From: Marivita sp041725935
GTDB taxonomy: Bacteria > Pseudomonadota > Alphaproteobacteria > Rhodobacterales > Rhodobacteraceae
Assembly (NCBI GenBank): GCA_041725935.1
Contig: JBGRQD010000005.1
Span: 124,001 to 188,000 of the forward strand
Length of the DNA stretch: 64,000 nt
Reading direction: 5' to 3'
In this document: one piece after another, positions 16,546-24,125 of the stretch
How the letters are laid out: each line of letters begins with the position of its first letter
Position numbering within the stretch: the stretch's first letter is position 1
Notes under the pieces: model-generated
What the model was told of the DNA's origin: nothing
The model's database searches: none
Seen by the model: only the letters and a program-made list of their open reading frames with translations
Made by a program: the position numbers and the translations under genes

Positions 16546-17414
16546 GGTTCGAAGACGAACACCTTTGCCAGCACGCCACTGTGGTCCGACCCCAGAAGCG
16601 GGCGTGGCACCGCCTGCCCGCCGCCCGGCGCAAAGACATGGTCGATGGGCAGCGGCGCGCCCAACTTGGTGAGGGTCGAAAACAGCGGCCCGGCCCGTGT
16701 GGTGCCGGTGCTTTCTGCGATGGAGCGCAACGCAAAGGACCAAGGCACCATGTTGAAATCGCCCGCGATCACCACAGGCTCTTCAAGATCTTCTAGCACG
16801 GGAAGAATACGCGCTATCTGCGAAGCCTGTTCATAGGGCCAGGGCCATGCACCATGCAGGCTGAACACCCAGAACACGCCTTGCGGCGAGGCGACCTGAA
16901 TGCCAACAACTCCCTGACCTTCCAGACAAATCTCGCCCTCGATGGGCCAGCGCGACAGGATCGCGAGCCGCGCCCATTCGACCAGCGCGCAACTGGCCTG
17001 ATGGGGATACTCGGCCCGCAGATCGCGCACCAGCGGCGCGTTGCGCGAGGTCAGTTCCTGCAACGTCACGATGTCAGGACCCGTGGCACGGATATCAGCG
17101 GCTAGCGCTTCGACCTGATCGTTCTGGAACAACAGGTTCTTCTGATAGATCGTCACCGGTCCTTCGGGGTGCGAGACGTATTTCTGCGCAACGATCTGCG
17201 TCATCGCGGCAAGGCACAGCACGGCAACGCTCCACCGCAGCCACGCGGGCCAGGACGACCAGATCACCCAGAGCGCAAAGGCCACGGCAATGGGCAGGCG
17301 GAACACCGCAAGGCTGTCGCCCAGCGGGTGAAACGACCCGGCAAAGCTGCCGAAAAACGCGGCCGCCAACACACATGCAACAATGCTCACCATTCCCGGC
17401 ATCGCTCTCACCAT
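16542..17414 (-). CDS. Endonuclease/exonuclease/phosphatase (EEP) family membrane protein
   Basis: A 290-residue protein with two or three N-terminal hydrophobic segments (VSIVACVLAAAFFGSFAG, AVAFALWVIW, WSVAVLCLAAMTQIVA). An EEP-type phosphodiesterase domain follows from about residue 90. Catalytic landmarks are the metal-binding Glu in TLQELTS, the GDFNMVPWS motif and the C-terminal GSDHSGV. Such membrane-anchored EEP proteins are common but their substrates (nucleic acid, sphingomyelin or inositol phosphates) are rarely known. ATG 17414 is chosen with GGAAG upstream; longer frames add a basic region with no similarity. It is divergent from the hydrolase-OsmC gene. Confidence 0.82.
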   Translation of the reverse strand: MVRAMPGMVSIVACVLAAAFFGSFAGSFHPLGDSLAVFRLPIAVAFALWVIWSSWPAWLRWSVAVLCLAAMTQIVAQKYVSHPEGPVTIYQKNLLFQNDQVEALAADIRATGPDIVTLQELTSRNAPLVRDLRAEYPHQASCALVEWARLAILSRWPIEGEICLEGQGVVGIQVASPQGVFWVFSLHGAWPWPYEQASQIARILPVLEDLEEPVVIAGDFNMVPWSFALRSIAESTGTTRAGPLFSTLTKLGAPLPIDHVFAPGGGQAVPRPLLGSDHSGVLAKVFVFEP

Positions 17415-17444
17415 CCTGTGACGCTTCCGACACAATGCTTGTGC

Positions 17445-17504
17445 GGGGGCGACATGCCCCACAGTTTTGTTGCAAAGGAAACACACCGGGGCCGACATAC
17501 CCCA
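17445..17504. repeat. Two direct copies of a GGGG-CGACAT-CCCC hairpin
   Basis: GGGGGCGACATGCCCCA (17445-17461) and GGGGCCGACATACCCCA (17488-17504) are direct repeats 43 bp apart. Each is itself able to fold as GGGG paired with CCCC. They fill the 129-bp gap between two divergent genes, the expected place for a pair of operators. Confidence 0.6.
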
Positions 17505-17543
17505 TCTGCGCCGACCCCTGCCGCTGCCCCAAGGACCAGATAC

Positions 17544-18752
17544 ATGACCACCGAACGCATCACCTTTCCCGGCCATTCCGGCGACACGTTATCGGCGCGT
17601 CTTGACCTGCCGGAGGGGCCGCATCTGGCCACCGCCCTTTTTGCGCATTGCTTCACCTGTTCCAAGGACATTCCGGCGGCCCGGCGGATCGCCGCACGTC
17701 TTGCCTCGATGGGCATCGCGGTGCTGCGGTTCGACTTCACCGGGCTGGGCCATTCCAAGGGTGAGTTCGCCAACACCACCTTCTCCTCGAATGTGGGCGA
17801 CCTGACCGCAGCGGCGGCCTATCTGGAGCGGCGCGGCATGGCATCGACCCTGCTGATCGGCCATTCTCTGGGCGGTGCTGCCGTGCTCAAGGCGGCAGGC
17901 GACATGACCGGGATCAAGGCGGTGGTGACGATCGGTGCGCCGTTCGATCCCGAACATGTGACGCATAATTTCGCAGACGCGTTGGAGGACATCCAGACCA
18001 AGGGCAAGGCGCAGGTCGATCTGGGCGGGCGGCCCTTCACCATCGGCAAGGCCTTTGTCGAAGATGTCAGGGCGCAGGCGCTCGCCCCGGCGATCCGTGA
18101 CCTCAAGGCGGCGCTGCTTGTGATGCATGCACCGCGCGATGCCGTGGTGGGGATCGAGAACGCGACCAACATCTTTACCGCCGCGCGCCATCCCAAAAGC
18201 TTTGTCACGCTGGACGATGCCGACCATCTGGTGACGCAGCCACGGGATGCGGAATACGCAGCCGACGTGATTGCAGCCTGGGTTGCGCGCTATCTCGACC
18301 TCGCGCCCCCTGCACCCCCCATCGGCGCACCGGAAGGCATCGTGCGGGTGTCCGAGGCTGACCCGGCCGGTTTCCTTCAGGATGTGCAAGCCGGGCCGCA
18401 TCACCTGCGTGCGGACGAACCCCTGGCCTATGGCGGCACCAATCGCGGGCCGTCACCCTATGGCTTGCTGGCCGCCGGTCTGGGGGCCTGCACGTCGATG
18501 ACGCTGCGCATGTATGCCCGCCGCAAAGGCTGGCCTCTGAAGCACGTGGCGGTCGATGTCAGCCATGACAAGGTGCATGCGCAGGACGCGGGCACGCCGA
18601 CCGCGGCCAATATCGACCTTTTCCGCAGGCGCATCACCGTGATCGGCGATCTGGATGCGGAACAGCGGCTCAAACTGCTGGAAATCGCGGACAAATGCCC
18701 GGTACACAAGACGCTCGAAGCCTCCAGCCGTGTCGAGACCGAACTGGTGTGA
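17544..18752 (+). CDS. Alpha/beta hydrolase - OsmC fusion protein
   Basis: A 402-residue two-domain protein. Residues about 1-250 are an alpha/beta hydrolase with nucleophile Ser in LIGHSLGGAAVL (near 108) and a late His in LDDADHLVTQP. Residues about 265-402 are an OsmC/Ohr-type peroxidase domain with LLAAGLGACTSMTLRMYARRK, containing one expected Cys, and the second Cys in ADKCPVHKTLE. OsmC proteins reduce organic hydroperoxides using two cysteines, so the fusion may couple ester or lipid hydrolysis to peroxide removal; that link is inference. ATG 17544 has AAGGA upstream. Fusions of this type exist in many proteobacteria but are little studied. Confidence 0.88.
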   Translation: MTTERITFPGHSGDTLSARLDLPEGPHLATALFAHCFTCSKDIPAARRIAARLASMGIAVLRFDFTGLGHSKGEFANTTFSSNVGDLTAAAAYLERRGMASTLLIGHSLGGAAVLKAAGDMTGIKAVVTIGAPFDPEHVTHNFADALEDIQTKGKAQVDLGGRPFTIGKAFVEDVRAQALAPAIRDLKAALLVMHAPRDAVVGIENATNIFTAARHPKSFVTLDDADHLVTQPRDAEYAADVIAAWVARYLDLAPPAPPIGAPEGIVRVSEADPAGFLQDVQAGPHHLRADEPLAYGGTNRGPSPYGLLAAGLGACTSMTLRMYARRKGWPLKHVAVDVSHDKVHAQDAGTPTAANIDLFRRRITVIGDLDAEQRLKLLEIADKCPVHKTLEASSRVETELV

Positions 18753-18772
18753 CAGGTTCAGCAAACGCGCGG

Positions 18773-18808
18773 TTCATAATCGTCTTGAGAATTATGAATT
18801 TGTCTCAA
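18773..18808. promoter_or_regulatory. Interlocked inverted repeats upstream of the homocysteine methyltransferase gene
   Basis: TTCATAAT (18773-18780) pairs with ATTATGAA (18791-18798), and TTGAGA (18785-18790) pairs with TCTCAA (18803-18808). The two dyads interleave and lie 50-85 bp before the ATG, as expected for an operator or a leader structure controlling methionine synthesis. The cognate regulator is not identified. Confidence 0.5.
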
Positions 18809-18857
18809 CACGCGAAATATGACAGGCAGGGTCGAATTTCCTGACCACAGGCCTGTC

Positions 18858-19874
18858 ATGACAAACCCGCTGCACGATCTTCTGTCCACCCGCGACTGGC
18901 TTCTGGCCGATGGCGCGACCGGCACCAACCTGTTCAACATGGGGCTGGAAAGCGGCGATCCGCCCGAATTCTGGAACGAAACCCGGCCCGACAACATCCG
19001 CGCGCTCTATCGCGGCGCGGTCGAAGCGGGCAGCGATTTGTTCCTGACCAACACATTCGGCGGCAACGCCTCGCGGCTCAAGCTGCACAATGCCGGGCAC
19101 CGTGCCCGTGAACTGTCGCGCATCGGTGCGGAACTCGCGCGCGAGATCGCCGACACGGCGGGCCGTCCGGTCATCGTTGCGGGCTCAGTTGGTCCGACCG
19201 GCGAGATCATGCAACCCGTGGGCACCCTGTCGCATGCCGATGCGGTCGAGATGTTCCACGAACAGGCCGAGGGTCTCAAGGAAGGCGGCGCCGACGTGAT
19301 GTGGGTCGAGACCATCAGCGCGCCCGAGGAATTCCTCGCCGCCGCCGAGGCGTTTGCGCTGGCCGATGTGCCGTGGTGCGGCACGATGAGTTTCGACACC
19401 GCCGGTCGCACGATGATGGGCATGACGTCGGAAGGCATGGCCGAGATGATCGAGACCCTGCCAAACCCGCCGCTGGCCTTTGGGGCCAATTGCGGCACCG
19501 GGGCATCTGACCTGTTGCGCACGGTTCTGGGCTTTACCGCAGCAGGCACCGAGCGGGCGATCATCGCCAAGGGCAATGCGGGCATCCCGAAATATGTCGA
19601 CGGGCATATCCACTACGACGGCACGCCCGAATTGATGGCCCGCTACGCACTGCTGGCACGGAATGCCGGGGCCAAGATCATCGGCGGCTGTTGCGGCACC
19701 ATGCCCGAGCATCTGCGCGCCATGCGCGAGGCGCTGGAGTCCACACCCAAGGGCGACAACCCGACGCTGGACCTCATCGTCGAGGAGATCGGCGCGTTCA
19801 GTTCGGACAGCGACGGCACCGGCGACCAGAGCGGCGCACCCAAGCGGGAACGCCGGGGCCGTCGGCGCGGCTGA
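18858..19874 (+). CDS. bmt: Homocysteine S-methyltransferase module (split methionine synthase, BMT-like)
   Basis: Zinc-dependent homocysteine-binding domain that accepts a methyl group onto homocysteine to make methionine. The 338 residues contain LADGATGTNLFNMGLESGD near the start, AGSVGPTGEIMQP in the middle, and the three zinc cysteines in GANCGTG (about residue 211) and GGCCGTMPEHL (about 276-277). It corresponds to the first module of MetH only, with no folate or cobalamin domain. The next gene encodes the cobalamin-binding module, so the pair represents a split methionine synthase, although annotation pipelines often call it betaine-homocysteine methyltransferase. ATG 18858 fits family alignments; an in-frame ATG at 18819 adds 13 residues. 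Confidence 0.92.
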   Translation: MTNPLHDLLSTRDWLLADGATGTNLFNMGLESGDPPEFWNETRPDNIRALYRGAVEAGSDLFLTNTFGGNASRLKLHNAGHRARELSRIGAELAREIADTAGRPVIVAGSVGPTGEIMQPVGTLSHADAVEMFHEQAEGLKEGGADVMWVETISAPEEFLAAAEAFALADVPWCGTMSFDTAGRTMMGMTSEGMAEMIETLPNPPLAFGANCGTGASDLLRTVLGFTAAGTERAIIAKGNAGIPKYVDGHIHYDGTPELMARYALLARNAGAKIIGGCCGTMPEHLRAMREALESTPKGDNPTLDLIVEEIGAFSSDSDGTGDQSGAPKRERRGRRRG

Positions 19875-19957
19875 CCGGACGGGTGCCTCGCAAAGGCAGG
19901 GGTCTAGTATGCGTGGCGTCGGTTGCGTTCGCGCGCATGTCGGATTTCACCAAGTGG

Positions 19958-19978
19958 CATCGTCGGAAAACGACGATG
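19958..19978 (+). repeat. 8-bp perfect hairpin in the leader of the corrinoid-protein gene
   Basis: CATCGTCG, loop GAAAA, CGACGATG, 50 bp upstream of the next ATG in the 154-bp gap. No T tract follows, so it is more likely a leader or mRNA-stability structure than a terminator. Confidence 0.5.
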
Positions 19979-20028
19979 AGAGGACAAAACAATCTCTGGC
20001 GGCAGCGCCAGCGTCTGGAGTGACATAC

Positions 20029-20733
20029 ATGGCTGACGAAGAAGACGACATCATCCTCGCGGATCTCAGCGACGAGGAACTGGTCGAGCAGATGTTCGAC
20101 GATCTCTATGACGGTCTCAAGGAAGAGATCGAGGAATCGGTCAACATACTGCTGGAACGCGGCTGGCAGCCCTACGACATCCTGACCAAGGCACTGGTCG
20201 GAGGCATGACCATCGTCGGCAATGACTTCCGCGACGGCATCCTGTTCGTGCCCGAAGTGCTTCTAGCGGCCAACGCGATGAAGGGCGGCATGTTCATCCT
20301 CAAGCCGCTGCTGATCTCGACCGGTGCACCGCGCGTCGGCAAGATGGTGATCGGCACCGTCAAGGGCGACATTCACGATATCGGCAAGAACCTCGTGTCG
20401 ATGATGATGGAAGGCGCCGGATTCGAAGTGATTGATCTGGGCATCAACAACGCCGTCGACTCCTATCTCGATGCGATCGAAGCCGAACAGCCCGACATCC
20501 TCGGCATGTCCGCCCTGCTGACCACCACCATGCCCTACATGAAGGTAGTGATCGACACGATGGTCGAGAAAGGCATCCGCGACGACTACATCGTTCTGGT
20601 GGGCGGTGCGCCCCTGAACGAGGAATTCGGCAAGGCCATCGGTGCCGACGCGTATTGCCGTGACGCGGCTGTGGCCGTCGAAACCGCCAAGACCTTTGTC
20701 GGTCGCAAGCACAATCAGCTTGCCGCTGGATAA
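20029..20733 (+). CDS. Cobalamin-binding module of split methionine synthase
   Basis: A 234-residue corrinoid protein. Residues about 1-85 are the helical cap domain (LVEQMFDDLYDGLKEEIEES, then LFVPEVLLAANAMKGG). The rest is a B12-binding Rossmann domain with the lower-ligand motif GDIHDIGKNLV, whose His replaces dimethylbenzimidazole below cobalt, followed by the GGAPLNEEFG loop. It would carry the methyl group between the folate module and the neighbouring homocysteine module. The folate-binding and reactivation modules are not in the window. ATG 20029 follows CTGGAG. A strong terminator follows at 20758, separating it from the small membrane protein gene. Confidence 0.93.
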   Translation: MADEEDDIILADLSDEELVEQMFDDLYDGLKEEIEESVNILLERGWQPYDILTKALVGGMTIVGNDFRDGILFVPEVLLAANAMKGGMFILKPLLISTGAPRVGKMVIGTVKGDIHDIGKNLVSMMMEGAGFEVIDLGINNAVDSYLDAIEAEQPDILGMSALLTTTMPYMKVVIDTMVEKGIRDDYIVLVGGAPLNEEFGKAIGADAYCRDAAVAVETAKTFVGRKHNQLAAG

Positions 20734-20757
20734 AATTGGGCGAATTGACGCTTTTTT

Positions 20758-20784
20758 GGCCTCGCTTCACGGCGAGGCCTTTTC
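20758..20784 (+). terminator. Terminator after the corrinoid-protein gene
   Basis: GGCCTCGC, six-base loop, GCGAGGCC followed by TTTTC, 25 bp after the stop codon. Confidence 0.85.
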
Positions 20785-20828
20785 TTAGGGATCAAACTGC
20801 CCCATGTTTGTGAGGCAAGGAGATCAAC

Positions 20829-21002
20829 ATGCCAGTGACGACATTCGCTTCGATGATCTTGGCCGTGATTGCGGCATCCGGTCTGACCGTATGGGCCCTC
20901 GCCCAGTTCGGCATTGTCAAGGTTTTGCCCGCGCTGATCGCCTTGGCCCTGCTCGCCCGCTGGGGCCTTGCGCATGTGCCCGGCGATGACGAGCCTGCCT
21001 GA
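20829..21002 (+). CDS. 57-residue small membrane protein
   Basis: A short gene of unrecognised family. The product (MPVTTFASMILAVIAASGLT..., ending HVPGDDEPA) has two hydrophobic stretches, about residues 5-25 and 28-45, separated by a short QFGIVK turn. A strong AAGGAG lies seven bases before the ATG. Its last 17 bases overlap the start of the DUF1638 gene, so the two are probably translationally coupled. The conserved-looking hydrophobic pattern and ribosome site support a real gene; the function is unknown. Placement next to the cobalamin methyltransferase genes suggests a link, but a terminator separates them. Confidence 0.75.
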   Translation: MPVTTFASMILAVIAASGLTVWALAQFGIVKVLPALIALALLARWGLAHVPGDDEPA

Positions 21003-21627
21003 CGATACAACGCTGACAGATGCAGGTCTTGCGGCACGCGGCGAAGGCCGGGTCCTGGTGATTGCCTGCGGCGCTCTGGCCCGCGAGATCCTCGCGCTGA
21101 AGGACGCCAATGGCTGGACTCATCTGGACCTGACCTGCCTGCCCGCGATCCTGCACAACCACCCTGACAAGATCGTCGGCGCTGTCCGTGCAGCGGTTGA
21201 GCGGCATCGTGATGCCTATGATCAGGTGTTCATCGCCTATGGTGATTGCGGCACCGGCGGGTTGCTTGAGGCCGCCTGCACAGAGATGGGTGTGGAGATG
21301 ATCGCGGGGCCGCATTGCTACAGCTTCTTCGAGGGCAATGACGCGTTTGCCGCGCGGGACGAGATCACCGCCTTCTACCTGACGGATTTCCTCGTGCGGC
21401 AGTTCGATGCCTTTGTCTGGAAACCGCTGGGTCTGGACCGGCATCCCGACCTGCGGGACATGTATTTCGGAAATTATGACAGGCTGGTTTATCAGGCACA
21501 GACCGACGACCCGGCACTGACCGCCATGGCACAGCGTTGCGCTGACAGGCTGGGTCTTGCCTTTGAACGGCGCTCCACGGGATACGGCGATCTTGCCCAA
21601 CATTTGCGGAGCTGGGCGACCACCTGA
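20986..21627 (+). CDS. DUF1638 family protein
   Basis: A 213-residue protein of the uncharacterised DUF1638 family. Conserved-type segments with Cys are visible: VLVIACGALAREILAL, IAYGDCGTGGLLEAAC and AGPHCYSFFEGNDAF, followed by AFYLTDFLVRQFDAFVWKPL. The three spaced cysteines could hold a metal or cofactor. DUF1638 genes are often found beside corrinoid methyltransferases in methylotrophs and methanogens, and here the neighbour upstream is the methionine synthase corrinoid module. A role in methyl transfer or corrinoid handling is therefore a context inference only. ATG 20986 overlaps the small membrane protein gene by 17 bases; longer in-frame starts lie inside that gene. Confidence 0.85.
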   Translation: MTSLPDDTTLTDAGLAARGEGRVLVIACGALAREILALKDANGWTHLDLTCLPAILHNHPDKIVGAVRAAVERHRDAYDQVFIAYGDCGTGGLLEAACTEMGVEMIAGPHCYSFFEGNDAFAARDEITAFYLTDFLVRQFDAFVWKPLGLDRHPDLRDMYFGNYDRLVYQAQTDDPALTAMAQRCADRLGLAFERRSTGYGDLAQHLRSWATT

Positions 21628-21639
21628 CGTTAGGGAGCC

Positions 21640-21681
21640 CGTTTCCGTCGACGGAAACGACCGGACGCGTCGACGCGTCCG
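21640..21681. repeat. Paired palindromes with GTCGAC cores (copy 1)
   Basis: CGTTTCCGTCGACGGAAACG (21640-21659) and CGGACGCGTCGACGCGTCCG (21662-21681) are two perfect 20-bp palindromes in tandem between converging genes. The second lies seven bases past the stop codon of the polysaccharide deacetylase gene. The same pair recurs at 25156-25200 and, less perfectly, at 37491-37532. Confidence 0.9.
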
Positions 21682-21688
21682 CGTGCCC

Positions 21689-23392
21689 TCAGTTCGACTG
21701 TTCCAGCAAAAGCGTCGAGACCGGCACCATGGCCACGCTCGACGCACGGTCCTGAAGGCTCCAGAGCACCAGCGCCGAGAGCGTATCCGGCGTCAACCGA
21801 CCCAGCATCACCACAGCGCCATCCCGACGCGCGCGGAACGCCGCCCCGTCCAGAAAACGGCGTTTGGTCCGGGCATCCTGACCCTCGCCATCGAAATCTC
21901 GCAGTATGCTGAGCGCCGGCACGGTTTCGCGCTGCGCGATGGCTTGTGCTGTGTTGAGCCCATTGGGAAGGAATACGAGGCCATGACCGCTATCTGCTGC
22001 AAACCGCGTTGCCTGTTCGGTGACGCTGCGATCCGCCTGCAGCCCGCCCTCCGGTGCTTCGATGAGCGCCACGGCCTCGGGCACGGCAGCGATGGCACCC
22101 CCAAGGATCTGCTCCACATCGCTGGGCTGGGCGGCAGCGGGAAGCCCCACAAGTGCCGCAACCTCGTATCCCAGTGCGCGGTAGGCCGTCATGCGCTCGG
22201 CGGCACCGGGCTGGGTGGGGTCGAGCGCGAACGTCACCGGGAAGGGAAAGCCATCCAGAGTGTCAGGCCCCAGGGGTCCGGTGCCGTCGTCGATCATCAC
22301 GATGGACATTTTCGGCAGGTCGGGATCGCTGTCGACCGGGGCCGCAAACCGTTGCAAAGCCGGCAGGCTGGCATCCGCCAAAGGGGCCTCGGGCGCTGCT
22401 GCGGCGGCGCTGCTCTCTCCCGCGCCGATGGATGGCAGGCGGGCTGAATTGCCCGGGCTACGTTCGGTCAGGGACGCGGCAGGCGTTCCGATGGCCGGGC
22501 TCAGTGCGGCGGTGGCGGAGTCGCTCGCATCGGGGGTTGTAGGCACAAGACGGCGGACAGACGGACGCTCGGTTGCCGGGGCCTCGATGGCTGTGTCCGT
22601 GCCAGTCTCCGCCTCCGGGACGGGCTCGTCCGCTGCGGCATCCGGCGCATCGACCGTCGTTTCGGGTTCCGGCACCAGCGGCGTGGCAACGGGTGGCACC
22701 GGCGGTGCGGGTGGCTGCGCGGGCTCGGTCGAGACTGACAGGCTGGATTCGCTTTGCGGCACATCCAGCGCTGGTGCCCCCGCGCTGCCGGGTGCGCGTT
22801 GCGTGCCCGGAACGGCGGGTGCCGTGGGCGCAGGTCCAACCGCAGGCGCGTCAAGTGCGGCTATCTCTTCGCCTGTATCCGGCGTCGGGACCGGAGCGGC
22901 GGTTGTCTCGGTCGGGACAGTGTCCTGGGGCTCTGACGGCGCGTCCAGCACGGGGACACCGGCATCGGGCGTCACCGCTGTGACATCTGCAGGTCGGCGC
23001 ACAGGTGTGGTTTCAGGCTTGGCCTCAGGTGCAGGTTCGGACGCCGCTTCGGTTGCGGTCTCGACCTCCACCGGGGTTTCCTCCCGCTCGACCGCGTCGG
23101 CAGGGGTTACAGCTTCTTCTTCAGCAGCATCGGGCGCCTCGGGGCTTGCTGTTTCAGACGGCGCGGGCTCTTCCGCGAGACTGGCTTCCGGCGTCACCAC
23201 CTCGGGACCTGCGGTGCTGTCTTGCTGGCTGGCGGTCGGCTCAGGCTCTGCGGTCTGCACTGCCTCCACGCTCTGTTCGGGAGCGGGCGGCGTCACTGCG
23301 GTCGGCGCCGGTGCGAAGATCGACGCTGCGCTTAATCCTCCGACGGAAATCAGCGTGCCCCAGATGGCTCCTGACAAAAACCCTCGTGCCAT
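21689..23392 (-). CDS. Divergent polysaccharide deacetylase family protein
   Basis: A 567-residue protein. It starts with a membrane-anchoring segment (GAIWGTLISVGGLSAASIFA). Residues about 30-340 are a low-complexity Pro/Ala/Glu/Thr-rich linker, and a C-terminal domain of about 215 residues starts at KMSIVMIDDGTGPLGPDTL. That domain matches the divergent polysaccharide deacetylase (YibQ-like) family, with FPFPVTFALDP, the YEVAALVGLP segment and HGLVFLPNGLN. YibQ-type proteins are periplasmic and their substrates are unsettled. The long linker would let the domain reach through the periplasm or peptidoglycan. ATG 23392 precedes the hydrophobic anchor. The gene diverges from trpG. Confidence 0.88.
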   Translation of the reverse strand: MARGFLSGAIWGTLISVGGLSAASIFAPAPTAVTPPAPEQSVEAVQTAEPEPTASQQDSTAGPEVVTPEASLAEEPAPSETASPEAPDAAEEEAVTPADAVEREETPVEVETATEAASEPAPEAKPETTPVRRPADVTAVTPDAGVPVLDAPSEPQDTVPTETTAAPVPTPDTGEEIAALDAPAVGPAPTAPAVPGTQRAPGSAGAPALDVPQSESSLSVSTEPAQPPAPPVPPVATPLVPEPETTVDAPDAAADEPVPEAETGTDTAIEAPATERPSVRRLVPTTPDASDSATAALSPAIGTPAASLTERSPGNSARLPSIGAGESSAAAAAPEAPLADASLPALQRFAAPVDSDPDLPKMSIVMIDDGTGPLGPDTLDGFPFPVTFALDPTQPGAAERMTAYRALGYEVAALVGLPAAAQPSDVEQILGGAIAAVPEAVALIEAPEGGLQADRSVTEQATRFAADSGHGLVFLPNGLNTAQAIAQRETVPALSILRDFDGEGQDARTKRRFLDGAAFRARRDGAVVMLGRLTPDTLSALVLWSLQDRASSVAMVPVSTLLLEQSN

Positions 23393-23543
23393 GCTCTTTG
23401 CCCTCGTCTTGCCCTCTCACGCGGCCCCGGCATCTCAGTCGTGCCGGTTGACCCACCCGCGCACTTGACGCGCCTTGGTCCGCCTGCGCATGTATACCGC
23501 GATTGGGCCTCGCCCCGCCAGCCCCGAGATAGAAGAAAGACCC

Positions 23544-24125
23544 ATGCTGCTGCTCATCGATAATTACGACAGTTTCACCTACAATCTCGTGCATTATCTG
23601 GGCGAACTGGGCACCGATGTGAAGGTCGTGCGCAATGATGCGCTTACCGTACAGGACGCCATGGGTCTGAACCCGGCGGGCATTCTGCTGTCTCCCGGCC
23701 CCTGTGACCCGGACCAGGCTGGCATCTGCCTGCCGCTGACGCTGGCCGCCGCCGAAACGGGAACGCCGCTGATGGGCGTGTGCCTTGGGCATCAGACGCT
23801 AGGTCAGGCCTTTGGCGGCACGGTGGTGCGCCATACCGAGATCGTACACGGCAAGATGGGCGTGATGCACCACGCGAGCAAAGGCGTGTTTGCCGGTCTG
23901 CCCTCGCCGTTCGAGGCGACGCGCTATCATTCGCTGGTGGTGGACAAGGACAGCGTTCCCAACTGCCTCGAGGTCACGGCATGGCTCGAGGACGGAACGG
24001 TCATGGGTCTGAGCCACCGCGACCTGCCCATGCACGGTGTACAGTTCCACCCCGAGAGCATCGCTTCGGAACACGGCCATGCCCTGCTGCAGAATTTCGT
24101 GAACAATATGAAGGTGCCCGCATGA
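23544..24125 (+). CDS. trpG: Anthranilate synthase component II (glutamine amidotransferase)
   Basis: Supplies ammonia from glutamine to TrpE for anthranilate formation; may also serve PabB in folate synthesis. The 193 residues show a class I amidotransferase with LLIDNYDSFTYNLVHYLGEL, LSPGPCDPDQAG, the nucleophile Cys in GVCLGHQTLGQAFGG and the catalytic His-x-Glu in QFHPESIASEHG. The stop codon overlaps the trpD start (ATGA). It opens a run of genes trpG-trpD-ung-trpC-moaC-moeA; trpE itself is outside the window. A GAAAGA sequence precedes the ATG. Confidence 0.96.
   Translation: MLLLIDNYDSFTYNLVHYLGELGTDVKVVRNDALTVQDAMGLNPAGILLSPGPCDPDQAGICLPLTLAAAETGTPLMGVCLGHQTLGQAFGGTVVRHTEIVHGKMGVMHHASKGVFAGLPSPFEATRYHSLVVDKDSVPNCLEVTAWLEDGTVMGLSHRDLPMHGVQFHPESIASEHGHALLQNFVNNMKVPA

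Noticed and set aside
19875..20028. Cobalamin riboswitch before the corrinoid-protein gene
   Set aside because: The gap is only 154 bp and shows a simple 8-bp hairpin, without a recognisable B12 box.
22191..23468. Plus-strand Ser/Gly/Ala-rich open frame opposite the deacetylase linker
   Set aside because: Composition is the mirror of the Pro/Ala/Glu linker codons; no ribosome site or family.
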